From the NCBI RefSeq assembly GCF_002109495.1, contig NZ_LVJN01000019.1, forward strand, positions 372,001-436,000: a stretch of DNA of 64,000 bases, in the 5' to 3' direction. The notes beneath the pieces are model-generated. The model saw only the letters and a program-made list of their open reading frames with translations, searched no databases and was not told the origin of the DNA. The number at the start of each line of letters is the position of its first letter. Position 1 is the first letter of the stretch. The DNA comes from Magnetofaba australis IT-1 (GTDB lineage Bacteria; Pseudomonadota; Magnetococcia; Magnetococcales; Magnetococcaceae). Of this stretch, positions 29,600 to 38,237 are shown piece after piece. The position numbers and the translations under genes were made by a program.

Positions 29600-30474
29600 A
29601 CGCGCCGCTGAGAGTGTCGACCCCTGAGGCCGCGCCGCTGGATCCGTTAATGCCGCTGGCTGCGCGCCTGCGACGACGCGAGCGCCTGAGCGACGATGTG
29701 GCGCTGTTCACCGTCACTTTAGAGCAGCCTGAAATGGGCGGTCCCACGGGCGCCAACCATCAGCCGGGACAGTTTGTCATGCTGTCGGCGCCGGGGGTGG
29801 GCGAAGCCCCCTTCTGTCTGTGCCACGCCGCCAGCACCCATGAGGATGGGGTGGAGCTGTGCATCCGCCGCGTGGGCGAGGTCACCGCGCGTCTGTTCGA
29901 CCTGCCTGAAGGGGCGTTGTTGGGGCTGCGTGGACCGCTGGGCAGCGGTTTTGAGATGGATGATCTGGTGGGCGGCGACCTGCTGCTCATCGCTGGCGGC
30001 ATGGGTATGGCGCCCCTGCGCTCGGTGCTGCAGGCGGCGTTGACGCGGCGGCGTGAGATCGACCGGCTGATCCTCATCGACGGCGCCCGCACCATGGCCG
30101 ATCTGATCTTCTGGCCGGAGCTGGCGGCGCTGCCTGCGGATGTGGAGCGGCTGTTTGCGCTGGATGATCCCAGCGGGGCGCGGGTGGAGCCGCTGATTAC
30201 AGGGCATGTGGGCATGGCGCTGGCGCAAGTGGCGCTGGATCCGAACCGTGTGAAAGTGGCGCTGTGCGGCCCGCCGGTGATGCTGGAGCCGGTGGTGCGA
30301 GGGTTGGAGGCGCGTGGGGTGAGCGCAGAGGATATCTTCATCACCTTTGAACGGCGCATGAGTTGTGGCGTGGGCCATTGCGGCCACTGCGCCATGGGGC
30401 GGCGTTATGTGTGCGTGGATGGTCCGGTCTTCTCCGCCGCGGCGGCGCGGGAGTTGGGCGAAGGGCTGCGATAA
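29596..30474 (+). CDS. [NiFe] hydrogenase (group 3b type) gamma subunit, FAD/NAD(P)-binding
   Basis: This 292-residue ferredoxin-NADP reductase-like protein has an FAD domain first and an NAD(P) domain with LLIAGGMGMAPLRSVL and CGPPVMLEPV. It ends with a [2Fe-2S] motif, CGVGHCGHCAMG, as in dihydroorotate dehydrogenase PyrK and HydG. It links the complex to the nicotinamide pool. It overlaps the beta subunit gene by 4 bases. A 77-bp gap follows before the small subunit gene. Confidence 0.92.
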   Translation: MNAPLRVSTPEAAPLDPLMPLAARLRRRERLSDDVALFTVTLEQPEMGGPTGANHQPGQFVMLSAPGVGEAPFCLCHAASTHEDGVELCIRRVGEVTARLFDLPEGALLGLRGPLGSGFEMDDLVGGDLLLIAGGMGMAPLRSVLQAALTRRREIDRLILIDGARTMADLIFWPELAALPADVERLFALDDPSGARVEPLITGHVGMALAQVALDPNRVKVALCGPPVMLEPVVRGLEARGVSAEDIFITFERRMSCGVGHCGHCAMGRRYVCVDGPVFSAAAARELGEGLR

Positions 30475-30551
30475 TCGCAACGGGAGTTGCGCCTGTTTGA
30501 TGATAAAAACACTCTGAAAACAGGCCTCGAGGGGAGAAAAAGGAGAGCGTT

Positions 30552-31427
30552 ATGGCTTCCCAGGCGCCAATGCCGAATAGCGATGGACGGGTGCGAGTGG
30601 GCATCTATGGCCTCACCGGCTGCGCAGGCGACCAGTTGGCGATTCTCAATGATGAGGCGCTGCTGCTCTCTTTGGCGCAATTGACCCACATTGTGGATTT
30701 TGGCATGGCCAGCTCCGAGGCGGGCGTGGATGACGCGCCGCTGGATCTGGCCATTGTGGAGGGCGCGGTCTGTTCAAAACGCGACCTGCGCGTGCTGCGC
30801 GCCATTCGCGCCCGCGCCACCCGCCTGATGGCGCTGGGCAGTTGCGCGCTGTTTGGCGGCTTGCCCGCCATGGACGCGCAGACCCCGTTGGCCATGCGTC
30901 GTTTGGCGGTGTATGGCAATGCGCCGTCGGCGTCGCTGGACGAATCCCTGCCCGCCGCGCCATTGAGCGACTATGTGATGGTGGATTACGCCATCCCCGG
31001 TTGCCCTATCGAAACCCGCGAACTGGCCGACGCCCTGGCGCGCATTCTGGCGGGCGGCGAGCCGCTGCGTCACGACGCGCCGGTGTGCGCCGACTGCCGT
31101 TTGGCGGAGAACGTCTGTCTGGCGCAGCGCGGCGATGTGTGTTGCGGCCCGCTCACCCGCGGCGGCTGCGGGGCGCGCTGTGTGGGCTTTGGGCAGGCGT
31201 GTCGCGGTTGTCGCGGACCGGTGGACGATCCCGCCTTCGATCGCGTGGCGCTGTCGCTCATGAGCCAGGGGTTGGGTAAGGAGCAGGCCATCGCGGCCAT
31301 GCAGCGCTTCTCGGCTCCAGCCTGGACAGGCGAGCGGCTGGCGGGGGCGTTTGAAGAGGATCCTCGGCATCTGGGCGTGGGGCGCAAGCCGAAACCGCCG
31401 CGCTGGACAACGGAGTCGATCTCATGA
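30552..31427 (+). CDS. [NiFe] hydrogenase (group 3b type) small (delta) subunit
   Basis: The 291-residue protein has the small-subunit start GIYGLTGCAGDQLAI and cysteines placed for iron-sulfur clusters (EGAVCSKRD, LGSCALFGG, YAIPGCPI, then a Cys-rich end near CRGCRGPV). It has no Tat signal, so the enzyme is cytoplasmic, as in groups 3b and 3d. It overlaps the large subunit gene as ATGA. Confidence 0.93.
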   Translation: MASQAPMPNSDGRVRVGIYGLTGCAGDQLAILNDEALLLSLAQLTHIVDFGMASSEAGVDDAPLDLAIVEGAVCSKRDLRVLRAIRARATRLMALGSCALFGGLPAMDAQTPLAMRRLAVYGNAPSASLDESLPAAPLSDYVMVDYAIPGCPIETRELADALARILAGGEPLRHDAPVCADCRLAENVCLAQRGDVCCGPLTRGGCGARCVGFGQACRGCRGPVDDPAFDRVALSLMSQGLGKEQAIAAMQRFSAPAWTGERLAGAFEEDPRHLGVGRKPKPPRWTTESIS

Positions 31428-32725
31428 CGCGCACCATCGAAATCAATCATGTGTATCGGGTGGAGGGGCATGGCGGCATCCGTGTGGTGATGGACGATCG
31501 CGGCGTGCAGCGCTGTGAGATGGATATCTTCGAAGGCGCGCGTTTCTACGAGGCACTGCTGCGCGGCAAGTCGGCGCGGGAGGTTCCCGGCATCATCTGT
31601 CGGGTGTGCGCCATCTGCGCCGCCGGACATACGCTGTGTTCGGTGGGGGCCATTGAGAACGCCCTGAGCATTACCCCCAGCGCCGACGCCCTGCGCTTTC
31701 GCGAACTGCTCAATCTGGGCCAGTTTATCGAGAGCCACGCCTTGCATCTGTTCTGTCTGGCCGCGCCGGACTACGAGGGGTTCGCCAGCGTGTTGGGGAT
31801 GCTGGAGAAGTTCCCCGACGAGGTGGGCAAAGGGCTGGCGCTCAAACGGGTGGGCAATCGCATTCAGGAGATCGTCGGCGGGCGCGCCATCCACCCCATG
31901 AACGTGGTGGTGGGCGGTCTGGGCAAGCGTCCCAGCGCCGAGCAGATGCGCCCTCTGGCCGATGAGTTGGATGGGGCGTTGGAGCAGGCGCTGTCGCTGG
32001 AGTCGCTGGTGGTGGGGTGGAAGACCCCGGAGTTGGGTCTGGAGGAGCCGCTCTATGTGGCGCTGCGTCCCGATGGCGACGCCTTCGCCCTGACCGGCTC
32101 AACCATCGCCGCACGCGGCTATGAGGAGCTGCCGGTGGCGCAGTTCCGCGCCCGCGTGCATGAGTCGGTGGTGCGCCACTCCACCGCCAAACAGTCGCGC
32201 TTCGCCAATCGCCCCTTCATGGTGGGGGCGGCGGCGCGTCTGTTCCACAATGGCGAGCGCCTCACCGGCGAGGCGGGGCGGCTGTTTGCCCAGTGGATGC
32301 CGCGTCCCATCCTCACCAGCCACAACACTCTGGCGCAGTATGTGGAACTGGTGTGGGCCATTGAGCGCGCCTGTGTGTTGGCGCGGGAGTTGATCGAGGG
32401 GCCGCCCATCGTCAATGCCCCCATTGAGCGGGAGCCGACCACCCATCAGGGGGTGGCGGCGCTGGAGGTTCCCCGCGGGACGCTCTATCACGCCTATTTG
32501 TGTAATGCTGAGGGGCTCATCGCTGACGCCGACGTCATCACCCCCACGGCGCAGAATCTGGCCAACATCGAGCAGGATTTCCACCATCTGGCCGCCTATG
32601 GTCTGCAGCGCGGGGTGGAGGAGGCGGAGATGCGCGGGCGATTGGAGTTCATGGCGCGCGCCTATGATCCCTGTATCTCCTGCGCCACCCATCTGGTGGA
32701 TTTGACGTGGCGGCGGAGCGCCTGA
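31424..32725 (+). CDS. [NiFe] hydrogenase (group 3b type) large (alpha) catalytic subunit
   Basis: The 433-residue protein carries both NiFe-binding motifs: L1 RVCAIC (about residue 61) and L2 DPCISCATH near the end. A short C-terminal peptide of about ten residues follows the final His, the usual target of a maturation protease. It catalyses reversible H2 oxidation linked to NAD(P). The subunit order beta, gamma, delta, alpha matches group 3b sulfhydrogenase-type operons. No hyp maturation genes are in the window. Confidence 0.94.
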   Translation: MTRTIEINHVYRVEGHGGIRVVMDDRGVQRCEMDIFEGARFYEALLRGKSAREVPGIICRVCAICAAGHTLCSVGAIENALSITPSADALRFRELLNLGQFIESHALHLFCLAAPDYEGFASVLGMLEKFPDEVGKGLALKRVGNRIQEIVGGRAIHPMNVVVGGLGKRPSAEQMRPLADELDGALEQALSLESLVVGWKTPELGLEEPLYVALRPDGDAFALTGSTIAARGYEELPVAQFRARVHESVVRHSTAKQSRFANRPFMVGAAARLFHNGERLTGEAGRLFAQWMPRPILTSHNTLAQYVELVWAIERACVLARELIEGPPIVNAPIEREPTTHQGVAALEVPRGTLYHAYLCNAEGLIADADVITPTAQNLANIEQDFHHLAAYGLQRGVEEAEMRGRLEFMARAYDPCISCATHLVDLTWRRSA

Positions 32726-32905
32726 TCGCGTATAAAAGTGGGCGTTTAGCTTTGAATTCCTTGAGCTTCCCAGAGGGCGTTCGCGCGCCCTCTGTGCGGC
32801 TTTGAACGCCCTTGCCCTGACGCCAGCACAAGAGTCTGAGCGTTGCGGCGCGGCAAACTCTCCTCCCCTGTGACTCTTTGCCCACGCGTGTTGTCCAATT
32901 TCCTT

Positions 32906-33403
32906 ATGAACGCTTCCTCTTCTCTTCCCTCCTGGGGCCTGGTTGGTCTGGGCAACCCGCTGTTTGGCGACGATGGCGTCGGCGTGGCGGTGGCCATCGC
33001 CGTGGCTGCGCGCGCGCCGGGCGCGTGGGTGCGCGAACTGGGCTCCGATCTGCTGACCCTGCAGACCCATGCGCCCTATCCGCGCAAATTGTGGATTGTG
33101 GACGCTGCGCGCGGCGTGGCGGCGGGTCAGGTGGAGATCCTCACCGCCGAGCAGTGGCGGCAAGGGCCGGAGGCGGCGTTGGGGTGGGGGCACCATCTGA
33201 GCATGGCGCAGGCGCTCAAGCTGCTGATGGCCACCGACGCCGATTTCGCCGCGATTGATTGGCGTTTGGTCGCCATCGGCGTTGGCGATGAGCCGGTGCG
33301 GCTGCAAACGGAACTCTCGCCTACGGTTGCGGCGGCGGCGGCGGGAGTGATTGAGCAACTCAGTCAAGAGGCGGAAGCCGCGCTCGCTGAGCCCAGAGGC
33401 TGA
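32906..33403 (+). CDS. Hydrogenase maturation protease
   Basis: The 165-residue protein starts at the ATG at 32906 and has the family N-terminus GLVGLGNPLFGDDGVGVAVA and a conserved Asp in WIVDAARG. It should clip the C-terminal peptide from the large subunit after nickel insertion. It lies 180 bases downstream of the large subunit gene; that gap shows no gene. Confidence 0.9.
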   Translation: MNASSSLPSWGLVGLGNPLFGDDGVGVAVAIAVAARAPGAWVRELGSDLLTLQTHAPYPRKLWIVDAARGVAAGQVEILTAEQWRQGPEAALGWGHHLSMAQALKLLMATDADFAAIDWRLVAIGVGDEPVRLQTELSPTVAAAAAGVIEQLSQEAEAALAEPRG

Positions 33404-33612
33404 GGTCTGCGGTTGGAAAGAAAATCTCCTCGCCCCGTTTGCGTCGCTTACGCTCTCCCTGCGGGCGGCTGCGCGTAGGGAGGCGCAGCAGAGTGCGGCA
33501 AAGCACCCATGTCGTCAGGGCAAATAACACATAGGTCGTCACGCCCCGCCATCGCTATACTGAGCGGACCAACCTGTGGGGGGATGGTCGTCTCAATTGT
33601 AGGGGATTTGTG

Positions 33613-34074
33613 ATGAAGAAATTGTGGTTGATGGTGCAATCTCTGCTGCTGGCGTTGACGCTGGCGACGCCGCTTTGGGCTTCATCCCATGGCGGTCATG
33701 GCGCTGCGGCGTCGGGGCAAAGCCTGTTTGTCAATATCGCCAGCGATGATCTGAATCGTGCGGTGATGGCCATTGGCATGCCGCATAAGGTTCTGCAAAT
33801 GAAGAAGATCCCGGTGACGCTCTTCTTCAACGCTGAGGCGGTGCGACTGCTCAATAAGAATATCCCCGCCCATGCGCGCTCCGGCGGCGCCGATATTCAC
33901 GCCATGTTGCGCTCTTTTATGCAAGATGGCGGCGTGGTGATCGTCTGCCCCATGTGCATGACCCAAGTGGGCGGCATGACGGCGGATGATTTGATCGAAG
34001 GGGTGACCCTGGGCGGTCCGGACGCCACATGGCCGCCGCTGTTTGCCCCCGGCGCGGTGGTGCTGAGTTACTGA
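33613..34074 (+). CDS. Exported DsrE/DsrF-like protein
   Basis: The protein has 153 residues with a signal peptide (KKLWLMVQSLLLALTLATPLWASS) and a His-rich mature N-terminus (HGGHG). The body is DsrE/YchN-like: LFVNIASDDLNRAVMAIGMP, PVTLFFNAEAVRLL and VIVCPMCMTQVGG with two Cys. Exported DsrE-type proteins are thought to act in sulfur or redox chemistry; no role can be assigned here. The ATG at 33613 has AGGGGA six bases upstream and is preferred over the GTG at 33610. A strong terminator follows. Confidence 0.82.
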   Translation: MKKLWLMVQSLLLALTLATPLWASSHGGHGAAASGQSLFVNIASDDLNRAVMAIGMPHKVLQMKKIPVTLFFNAEAVRLLNKNIPAHARSGGADIHAMLRSFMQDGGVVIVCPMCMTQVGGMTADDLIEGVTLGGPDATWPPLFAPGAVVLSY

Positions 34075-34112
34075 GTCGTCGCCGGATGCGCGCGGATTAG
34101 GAGGAATTTACA

Positions 34113-34145
34113 CGCCCCTTTTCGCTAAGCGAGAGGGGCGTTTTT
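34113..34145 (+). terminator. Rho-independent terminator after the DsrE-like gene
   Basis: The stem CGCCCCTT pairs with AGGGGCG around an inner CGCT/GCG stem, followed by five T residues. Confidence 0.85.
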
Positions 34146-34167
34146 CTGCAAGCTTGTATGGCTGGCC

Positions 34168-34311
34168 TCAAATCTTTTTGTGGCCAGCTTGTATGTTGGA
34201 AATCGTCTCCGTGACCGCGTTGTAGGCCAAGTCGAATTCAAACTCCCGCAAAAACTGTGTGACCTTCTGAAACAGGTTTGGCGGCAGCAGGTGGCCGGAC
34301 TCCTTCAAAAT
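34168..34311 (-). pseudogene. C-terminal fragment of a small protein, cut by IS insertion
   Basis: A minus-strand frame gives about 47 residues (LKESGHLLPPNLFQ, then FLREFEFDLAYNAV) ending at a normal stop. The 5' side is lost exactly where the outer IS3-family element begins. The composition recalls MafI-type small immunity proteins, but this is a weak resemblance. No continuation is visible on the far side of the element. Confidence 0.4.
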
Positions 34312-34380
34312 TGATCCTGCCCGCTGATGATGGACACCCTATTAAGCGAGTATACTGCGCGACAGAGGTAATCTTTGGCA

Positions 34381-34670
34381 GTGCATACCAAGGGCGGAAA
34401 GGGCCGCCGGAGATATTCTGAACAGTCCGGACCGAAGCGATCAAATTGGCGGAGAAGTTAGGTGTTCTATCAGCGGCAAAAGAGTTAGGACTGCACGATT
34501 CGCAGCTTTATACATGGATGGCCAAAGCGCGGTCAGAGCGCAATCGTAGTGAATTGGAGAGGGAGAAAGAGTCAGAGATTGTTAGGCTTAAGCGTCAGTT
34601 AGCCGAACAGGCGGAAGAGTTGGCCATTGCAAAAAAGTTCGCAGTGTACTTTGCGAGGAGCCTGAAGTGA
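34381..34670 (+). pseudogene. IS-A transposase orfA (frameshifted)
   Basis: The reading starts near GTG 34381 (HTKGGKGRRRYSEQ), then shifts frame near 34425 into RTEAIKLAEKLGVLSAAKEL, a helix-turn-helix typical of IS3 orfA, followed by a Leu-zipper region (RLKRQLAEQAEELAIAKKF). It overlaps orfB by 4 bases. Confidence 0.85.
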
Positions 34671-34972
34671 AGTACGCGTTTATGGCCCAACATGCAGGCT
34701 CATTTGGGGTAAGAGCGATGTGCCGAATCCTGGGTTTATCCAGGAGCGGCTATTACGCCTGGCGGCAGCGCCGTTCAGCAGGCGCTCTTCCACGGGCGTT
34801 GCGCCAGAGTCATCTGGACAATTTGGTGGAGCAAGCCTTTAAGGCGTGTAAGGGGCGGTCAGGTTCACCGCGCCTTCCGCGTGACTTATCGCGCCAGGCA
34901 CGATTATGAGCGTAGAATGGTGGCGAACAGCATGCACAGGCAGGGCTTACGTGCAAAGGCGGCCAGAAAGTA
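34667..34972 (+). pseudogene. IS-A transposase orfB, 5' part
   Basis: The first part of an IS3-type integrase (MKYAFMAQHAGSFGVRAMC, LGLSRSGYYAWRQR). A frameshift near 34875 changes frame to VTYRARHDYERRMVANSMHR. The gene is cut after ARK(Y) by the inserted hairpin repeat. It resumes at 38429. Confidence 0.87.
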
Positions 34973-34997
34973 TAGTCGCTTGAATCCAGAATGACAC
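34973..34997. repeat. Left terminus of the inserted hairpin repeat, ending in the ACAC target duplicate of IS-B
   Basis: It begins TAGTCGCTTGAATCCAG right after a TA in orfB and ends in ACAC (34994-34997), which is repeated at 36962-36965 on the other side of IS-B. The right terminus at 38428, read inward, starts TAGTTGCT, matching seven of eight bases. Confidence 0.6.
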
Positions 34998-36097
34998 TGT
35001 GCTGGTTCAGCGGAAACATGACAACCGCCTAAGCCAAAATATCAGTTAGCCGTTCGCCTTTTCAGCCATTTTTTGGGATGGCTGAAAAGACTGCTTTTGG
35101 TACGTCGTCCGACGCCGTTCTCTGGCCGCCTCAAGCTTTTGATCTCGTTCGGCCAGGATCTGCACATGCCGCCCTTCCAGGCGATCCTGTGGGGTGACGT
35201 AGTCGATGGCGCTATGGAGCCGCCGGGTGTTGTAATGCTCGACGTACTTTCCCACAACCCGCTGGGCATCTTCCAGCGATAATGGCGTCTGAGGCCGAAT
35301 GCACTCACGCTTCAAACTACCGTGAAAACGCTCCAGCTTTCCGTTGCTCTGCGTATAGTAAGGCGAAGTCCTCACATGCGTCATGCCGGATTCCCGGATG
35401 AACGCCTTAAAATCGTTGGCAACGAACTGCGGCCCATTGTCTGAGATCAGCCGCGGCTTAGCTTCCGGATAGGCCTCCTGAGCTCGGAGCAGGACCACTT
35501 CAACCTCATCTTCCTTCATCGACTCACGAATCTCCCAGTGGAGGATATGTGCTGGTTCAGCGGAAACATGACAACCGCCTAAGCCAAAATATCAGTTAGC
35601 CGTTCGCCTTTTCAGCCATTTTTTGGGATGGCTGAAAAGACTGCTTTTGGTACGTCGTCCGACGCCGTTCTCTGGCCGCCTCAAGCTTTTGATCTCGTTC
35701 GGCCAGGATCTGCACATGCCGCCCTTCCAGGCGATCCTGTGGGGTGACGTAGTCGATGGCGCTATGGAGCCGCCGGGTGTTGTAATGCTCGACGTACTTT
35801 CCCACAACCCGCTGGGCATCTTCCAGCGATAATGGCGTCTGAGGCCGAATGCACTCACGCTTCAAACTACCGTGAAAACGCTCCAGCTTTCCGTTGCTCT
35901 GCGGATAGTAAGGCGAAGTCCTCACATGCGTCATGCCGGATTCCCGGATGAACGCCTTAAAATCGTTGGCAACGAACTGCGGCCCATTGTCTGAGATCAG
36001 CCGCGGCTTAGCTTCCGGATAGGCCTCCTGAGCTCGGAGCAGGACCACTTCAACCTCATCTTCCTTCATCGACTCACGAATCTCCCAGTGGAGGATA
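34998..36097. repeat. 550-bp tandem duplication within IS-B
   Basis: Positions 34998-35547 and 35548-36097 are adjacent direct copies. I find one difference (T at 35354, G at 35904), which changes Pro to Thr in the duplicated orfB fragment. Both copies start with the IS terminal repeat TGTGCTGGTTCAG. Confidence 0.93.
35046..35547 (-). pseudogene. Duplicated 3' fragment of IS-B orfB
   Basis: This copy encodes the last 157 residues or so of the IS-B transposase, including LISDNGPQFVANDF and the Glu of GKLERFHG, but lacks the N-terminal half and the first catalytic Asp. It differs from the full copy by one residue (SPYYTQSN in place of SPYYPQSN). Confidence 0.9.
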
Positions 36098-36579
36098 AAC
36101 CTGCTACATCCATCCAGGACACTGCACAGATAGTAGAACGTCCCCTGGATATTCAGATAGGAGATGTCCACATGCCAGTGTTTATGCGGTTCCGAAGGCT
36201 GTTTGAACCCTGTGCCCTTCTGCGAGGGCGGTGGGCTCCAACGACGCATCAGCCCGGCAGTTCTGAGCACACGCAGCACTGAAGAGGGGCTGACCGCCAC
36301 CACGCCTGCATCCAGCATCATGTAGGTCAGGCGCCGATAGCCCTCTGACGGATGTTCATGGAAAAAGGCGACAATCGCTTCCCTTTCCCAATCGTCCAGC
36401 CAAAAATCTCGGGGAATACGGCCATTGTGGTCGTTAACCATTCCATAGCGCTTGCGCCATGAATAGAACTTGCCCCTTTGCACGCCTATCCAGTTGATAA
36501 TTCGGCTCGTGTCGATTTCGCTCTTGTCTGACCAAAACGCCACGAAATCCACCACCGAATCCCGTATGTCCGGCTCCAC
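35596..36579 (-). CDS. IS-B transposase orfB (IS3-family DDE integrase)
   Basis: The 327-residue frame carries the DDE catalytic set: Asp in WHVDISYLNI, Asp in LISDNGPQF and Glu in NGKLERFHGSLK. The C-terminal RLHSAIDYVTPQDRLEGR is typical of rve integrases. The GTG at 36579 is a weak start; the frame upstream reads WGELNGCW and joins orfA by a -1 shift on an A8 run. The working transposase is therefore probably the OrfAB fusion read from 36893. The catalytic residues are intact, so this copy could be active. Confidence 0.92.
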   Translation of the reverse strand: MEPDIRDSVVDFVAFWSDKSEIDTSRIINWIGVQRGKFYSWRKRYGMVNDHNGRIPRDFWLDDWEREAIVAFFHEHPSEGYRRLTYMMLDAGVVAVSPSSVLRVLRTAGLMRRWSPPPSQKGTGFKQPSEPHKHWHVDISYLNIQGTFYYLCSVLDGCSRFILHWEIRESMKEDEVEVVLLRAQEAYPEAKPRLISDNGPQFVANDFKAFIRESGMTHVRTSPYYPQSNGKLERFHGSLKRECIRPQTPLSLEDAQRVVGKYVEHYNTRRLHSAIDYVTPQDRLEGRHVQILAERDQKLEAARERRRTTYQKQSFQPSQKMAEKANG

Positions 36580-36590
36580 CCAGCAGCCGT

Positions 36591-36893
36591 TCAGCTCACC
36601 CCAAGACTTTTTTTTAGCGCAACATGCGCCTCAAGAAGCTCGGACATAACTTCATTTTTGGTTGCCAACTTCGCTTCTAGTTCGGCAATCTGTCGGTCAC
36701 AAGCCTTTTGGCCGCGTTTGTCAGACAAGGCCGCTTCGCCGTTCTCAAACAAAGCCTTTTGCCAGCGATAGTACTGGCTGGGCTGAATGCCCGCCTCGTC
36801 GCACAGATCCGAGAGAACCACCTTCTCGACCAGGTGACGGCGCACATAGCCTACCTTCTGCTCAGCCGTAAATCTCCGCTTCTTCCGTTCCAT
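36591..36893 (-). CDS. IS-B orfA (IS3-family helix-turn-helix protein)
   Basis: The 100-residue protein starts MERKKRRFTAEQKVGYVRRH, has a DNA-binding helix-turn-helix (LSDLCDEAGIQPSQYYRW) and a coiled-coil end. It terminates just after the slippery A8 run. It binds the element ends and is also the N-terminal part of the frameshift fusion transposase. Confidence 0.92.
   Translation of the reverse strand: MERKKRRFTAEQKVGYVRRHLVEKVVLSDLCDEAGIQPSQYYRWQKALFENGEAALSDKRGQKACDRQIAELEAKLATKNEVMSELLEAHVALKKSLGVS
36608..36615 (-). promoter_or_regulatory. Slippery A8 run for -1 frameshifting between orfA and orfB
   Basis: On the coding strand CTAAAAAAAAGTC lies nine codons or fewer before the orfA stop. 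A -1 shift there continues as KSWGELNGCWVEPDIRD, in frame with orfB, the standard IS3-family arrangement. Confidence 0.75.
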
Positions 36894-36965
36894 ACAAACC
36901 TCCGCTCAATATCTCTACATTATGAACGATTGGTTTGTCATTTTCCATCTGAACCGAAACAACAC

Positions 36966-37081
36966 GAATCCAAAGCGCTTATTGTTTGCGTGACGTTGGT
37001 TCAGCTTGCGCTGACTATGTGACAAATTTCCACAGGAAATTTGTCGGGATTCTTAAGGGGCTGTGACCCTTAAGCGGGTGT
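36966..37081. repeat. Hairpin repeat copy C/D, left portion
   Basis: Contains the family head TGTTTGCGTGACG and TGCGCTGACT, then hairpins ACAAATTTCC/GGAAATTTGT and CTTAAGGGGCTGTGACCCTTAAG. It shares these with copy E (from 40317) and copy I. It is interrupted at GGGTGT by the IS110-type element and resumes at 38255. Confidence 0.82.
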
Positions 37082-37171
37082 AATGGAATGGTCCGCTCCG
37101 CTACCCAAACGGCCTCGCAATGGGCCAAGATGGTGGTGTGTTTTTCCATCTAAACGGAGTCGGAGCGGACC

Positions 37172-37952
37172 ATGAGCAATCATATCGAAAACGGACAGGT
37201 ACGGGTACTGGGGATTGATCTGGGCAAGAGCGTGTTTCAGTTGCATGGCGTGGATGCGCGCGGCAAGAGCGTTCTGAAACAGCGCTTGAAACGAGATAAG
37301 TTACTGGAGTTCATGGCGCAACTGCCGCCGTGCCTGGTGGGGATGGAAGCCAGTAGCGGCGCGCATCACTGGGCGCGGAAATTTCAGGGATATGGGCATG
37401 ATGTGCGTTTGATGGCGCCGCAATATGTGAAGCCCTACGTGAAGCGGCACAAGAACGACAGCGTGGACGCTGAGGCGATATGTGAAGCGGTACAGCGTCC
37501 GAATATGCGTTTTGTGGGGATCAAAAGCGTTGCCCAGCAAGAGATATTGTCGCTGCATCGGATACGCAGTCTGGCGGTGAAGAACCGCACGGCGTTGGTG
37601 AACCAGATTCGCGGACTGCTTGCCGAGTATGGGATTGTCTTTCCCAAGAGCATCAAACAGGCGCGGCGGGCGATTGTGCTGATTTTGAGTGAACTCCACA
37701 GGGGGCAAGGCGTGGCTGACGGGGATCAGCAAGCGGGGAAACGGTTATCTTCGCACCCTGTTGATTCATGGGGCGCGGGCGGCGTTGCGCGTGTGTGAAA
37801 ACAAGCCGGATCGCCGCAGCCAGTGGGCAGTGTCGGTGTCGGAACGTCGCGGCGCAAATAGAGCAGTGGTGGCGCTGGCCAACCGCATGGCGCGCAGCGC
37901 GTGGGCGATGCTGGTGAAGCAGGAGGCCTATGGGGCCAGCGCCGCTGTGTAG
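37172..37952 (+). pseudogene. IS110-family transposase with internal deletion
   Basis: The N-terminal DEDD domain is present (VLGIDLGKSVFQLHGVD, VGMEASSGAHHWAR, RHKNDSVDAEAICEA). The frame then jumps near 37690 into the C-terminal serine-containing domain (NSTGGKAWLTGISKRGNGYL). Roughly 90 or more central residues of the usual 320-340 are missing and the two parts are in different frames. It should be inactive. Confidence 0.88.
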
Positions 37953-38237
37953 AGAGAGCGCAATACAACTCTAAAAGAAAAACAGGCCGATAAGGAAAGA
38001 GAAAGAGATCCCACCAGCCAGGTTGCGAGAGAGAGTCGAGATTGATGGCGTGAAACGGCATAGCCCTGCGTGGTCAAGAACCTGTTTCGCCCAAGGGCCC
38101 ATAGAGGCCGAGGGTGTGTTGAGGAGGGCCACGCGCAAATTCCATCAGGGCCAGAGGGCGACAAGCCCCTCATCAACAGGCCGGATACATGGGCGCGACT
38201 AAGCCTCACACATCAGTGGACATTTTCTCTTGCCGTG
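37953..38237 (+). ncRNA. Possible guide (bridge/seek) RNA region of the IS110-type element
   Basis: A 285-bp stretch with no convincing gene lies between the transposase end and the right inverted repeat. IS1111-subgroup elements encode their target-specifying RNA in this position. This is placed by family knowledge only; I did not fold it. Confidence 0.3.

Larger units (their letters stand above)
34998..36961 (-). mobile_element. Inner IS3-family element (IS-B) with tandem partial duplication
   Basis: The ends are TGTGCTGGTTCAGCGGAAAC (left) and, read inward from the right, TGTTTCGGTTCAGATGGAAA, giving clear inverted repeats. The flanking 4-bp duplicate ACAC (34994-34997, 36962-36965) fits IS3-family transposition. 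The intact unit is 35548-36961 (1414 bp) with orfA and orfB on the minus strand; 34998-35547 duplicates its left 550 bp. Confidence 0.88.

Noticed and set aside
33360-33542. A 60-residue minus-strand frame with a hydrophobic start followed by an Arg-rich stretch
   Set aside because: It overlaps the end of the hydrogenase protease gene and lacks a ribosome-binding site or family support.
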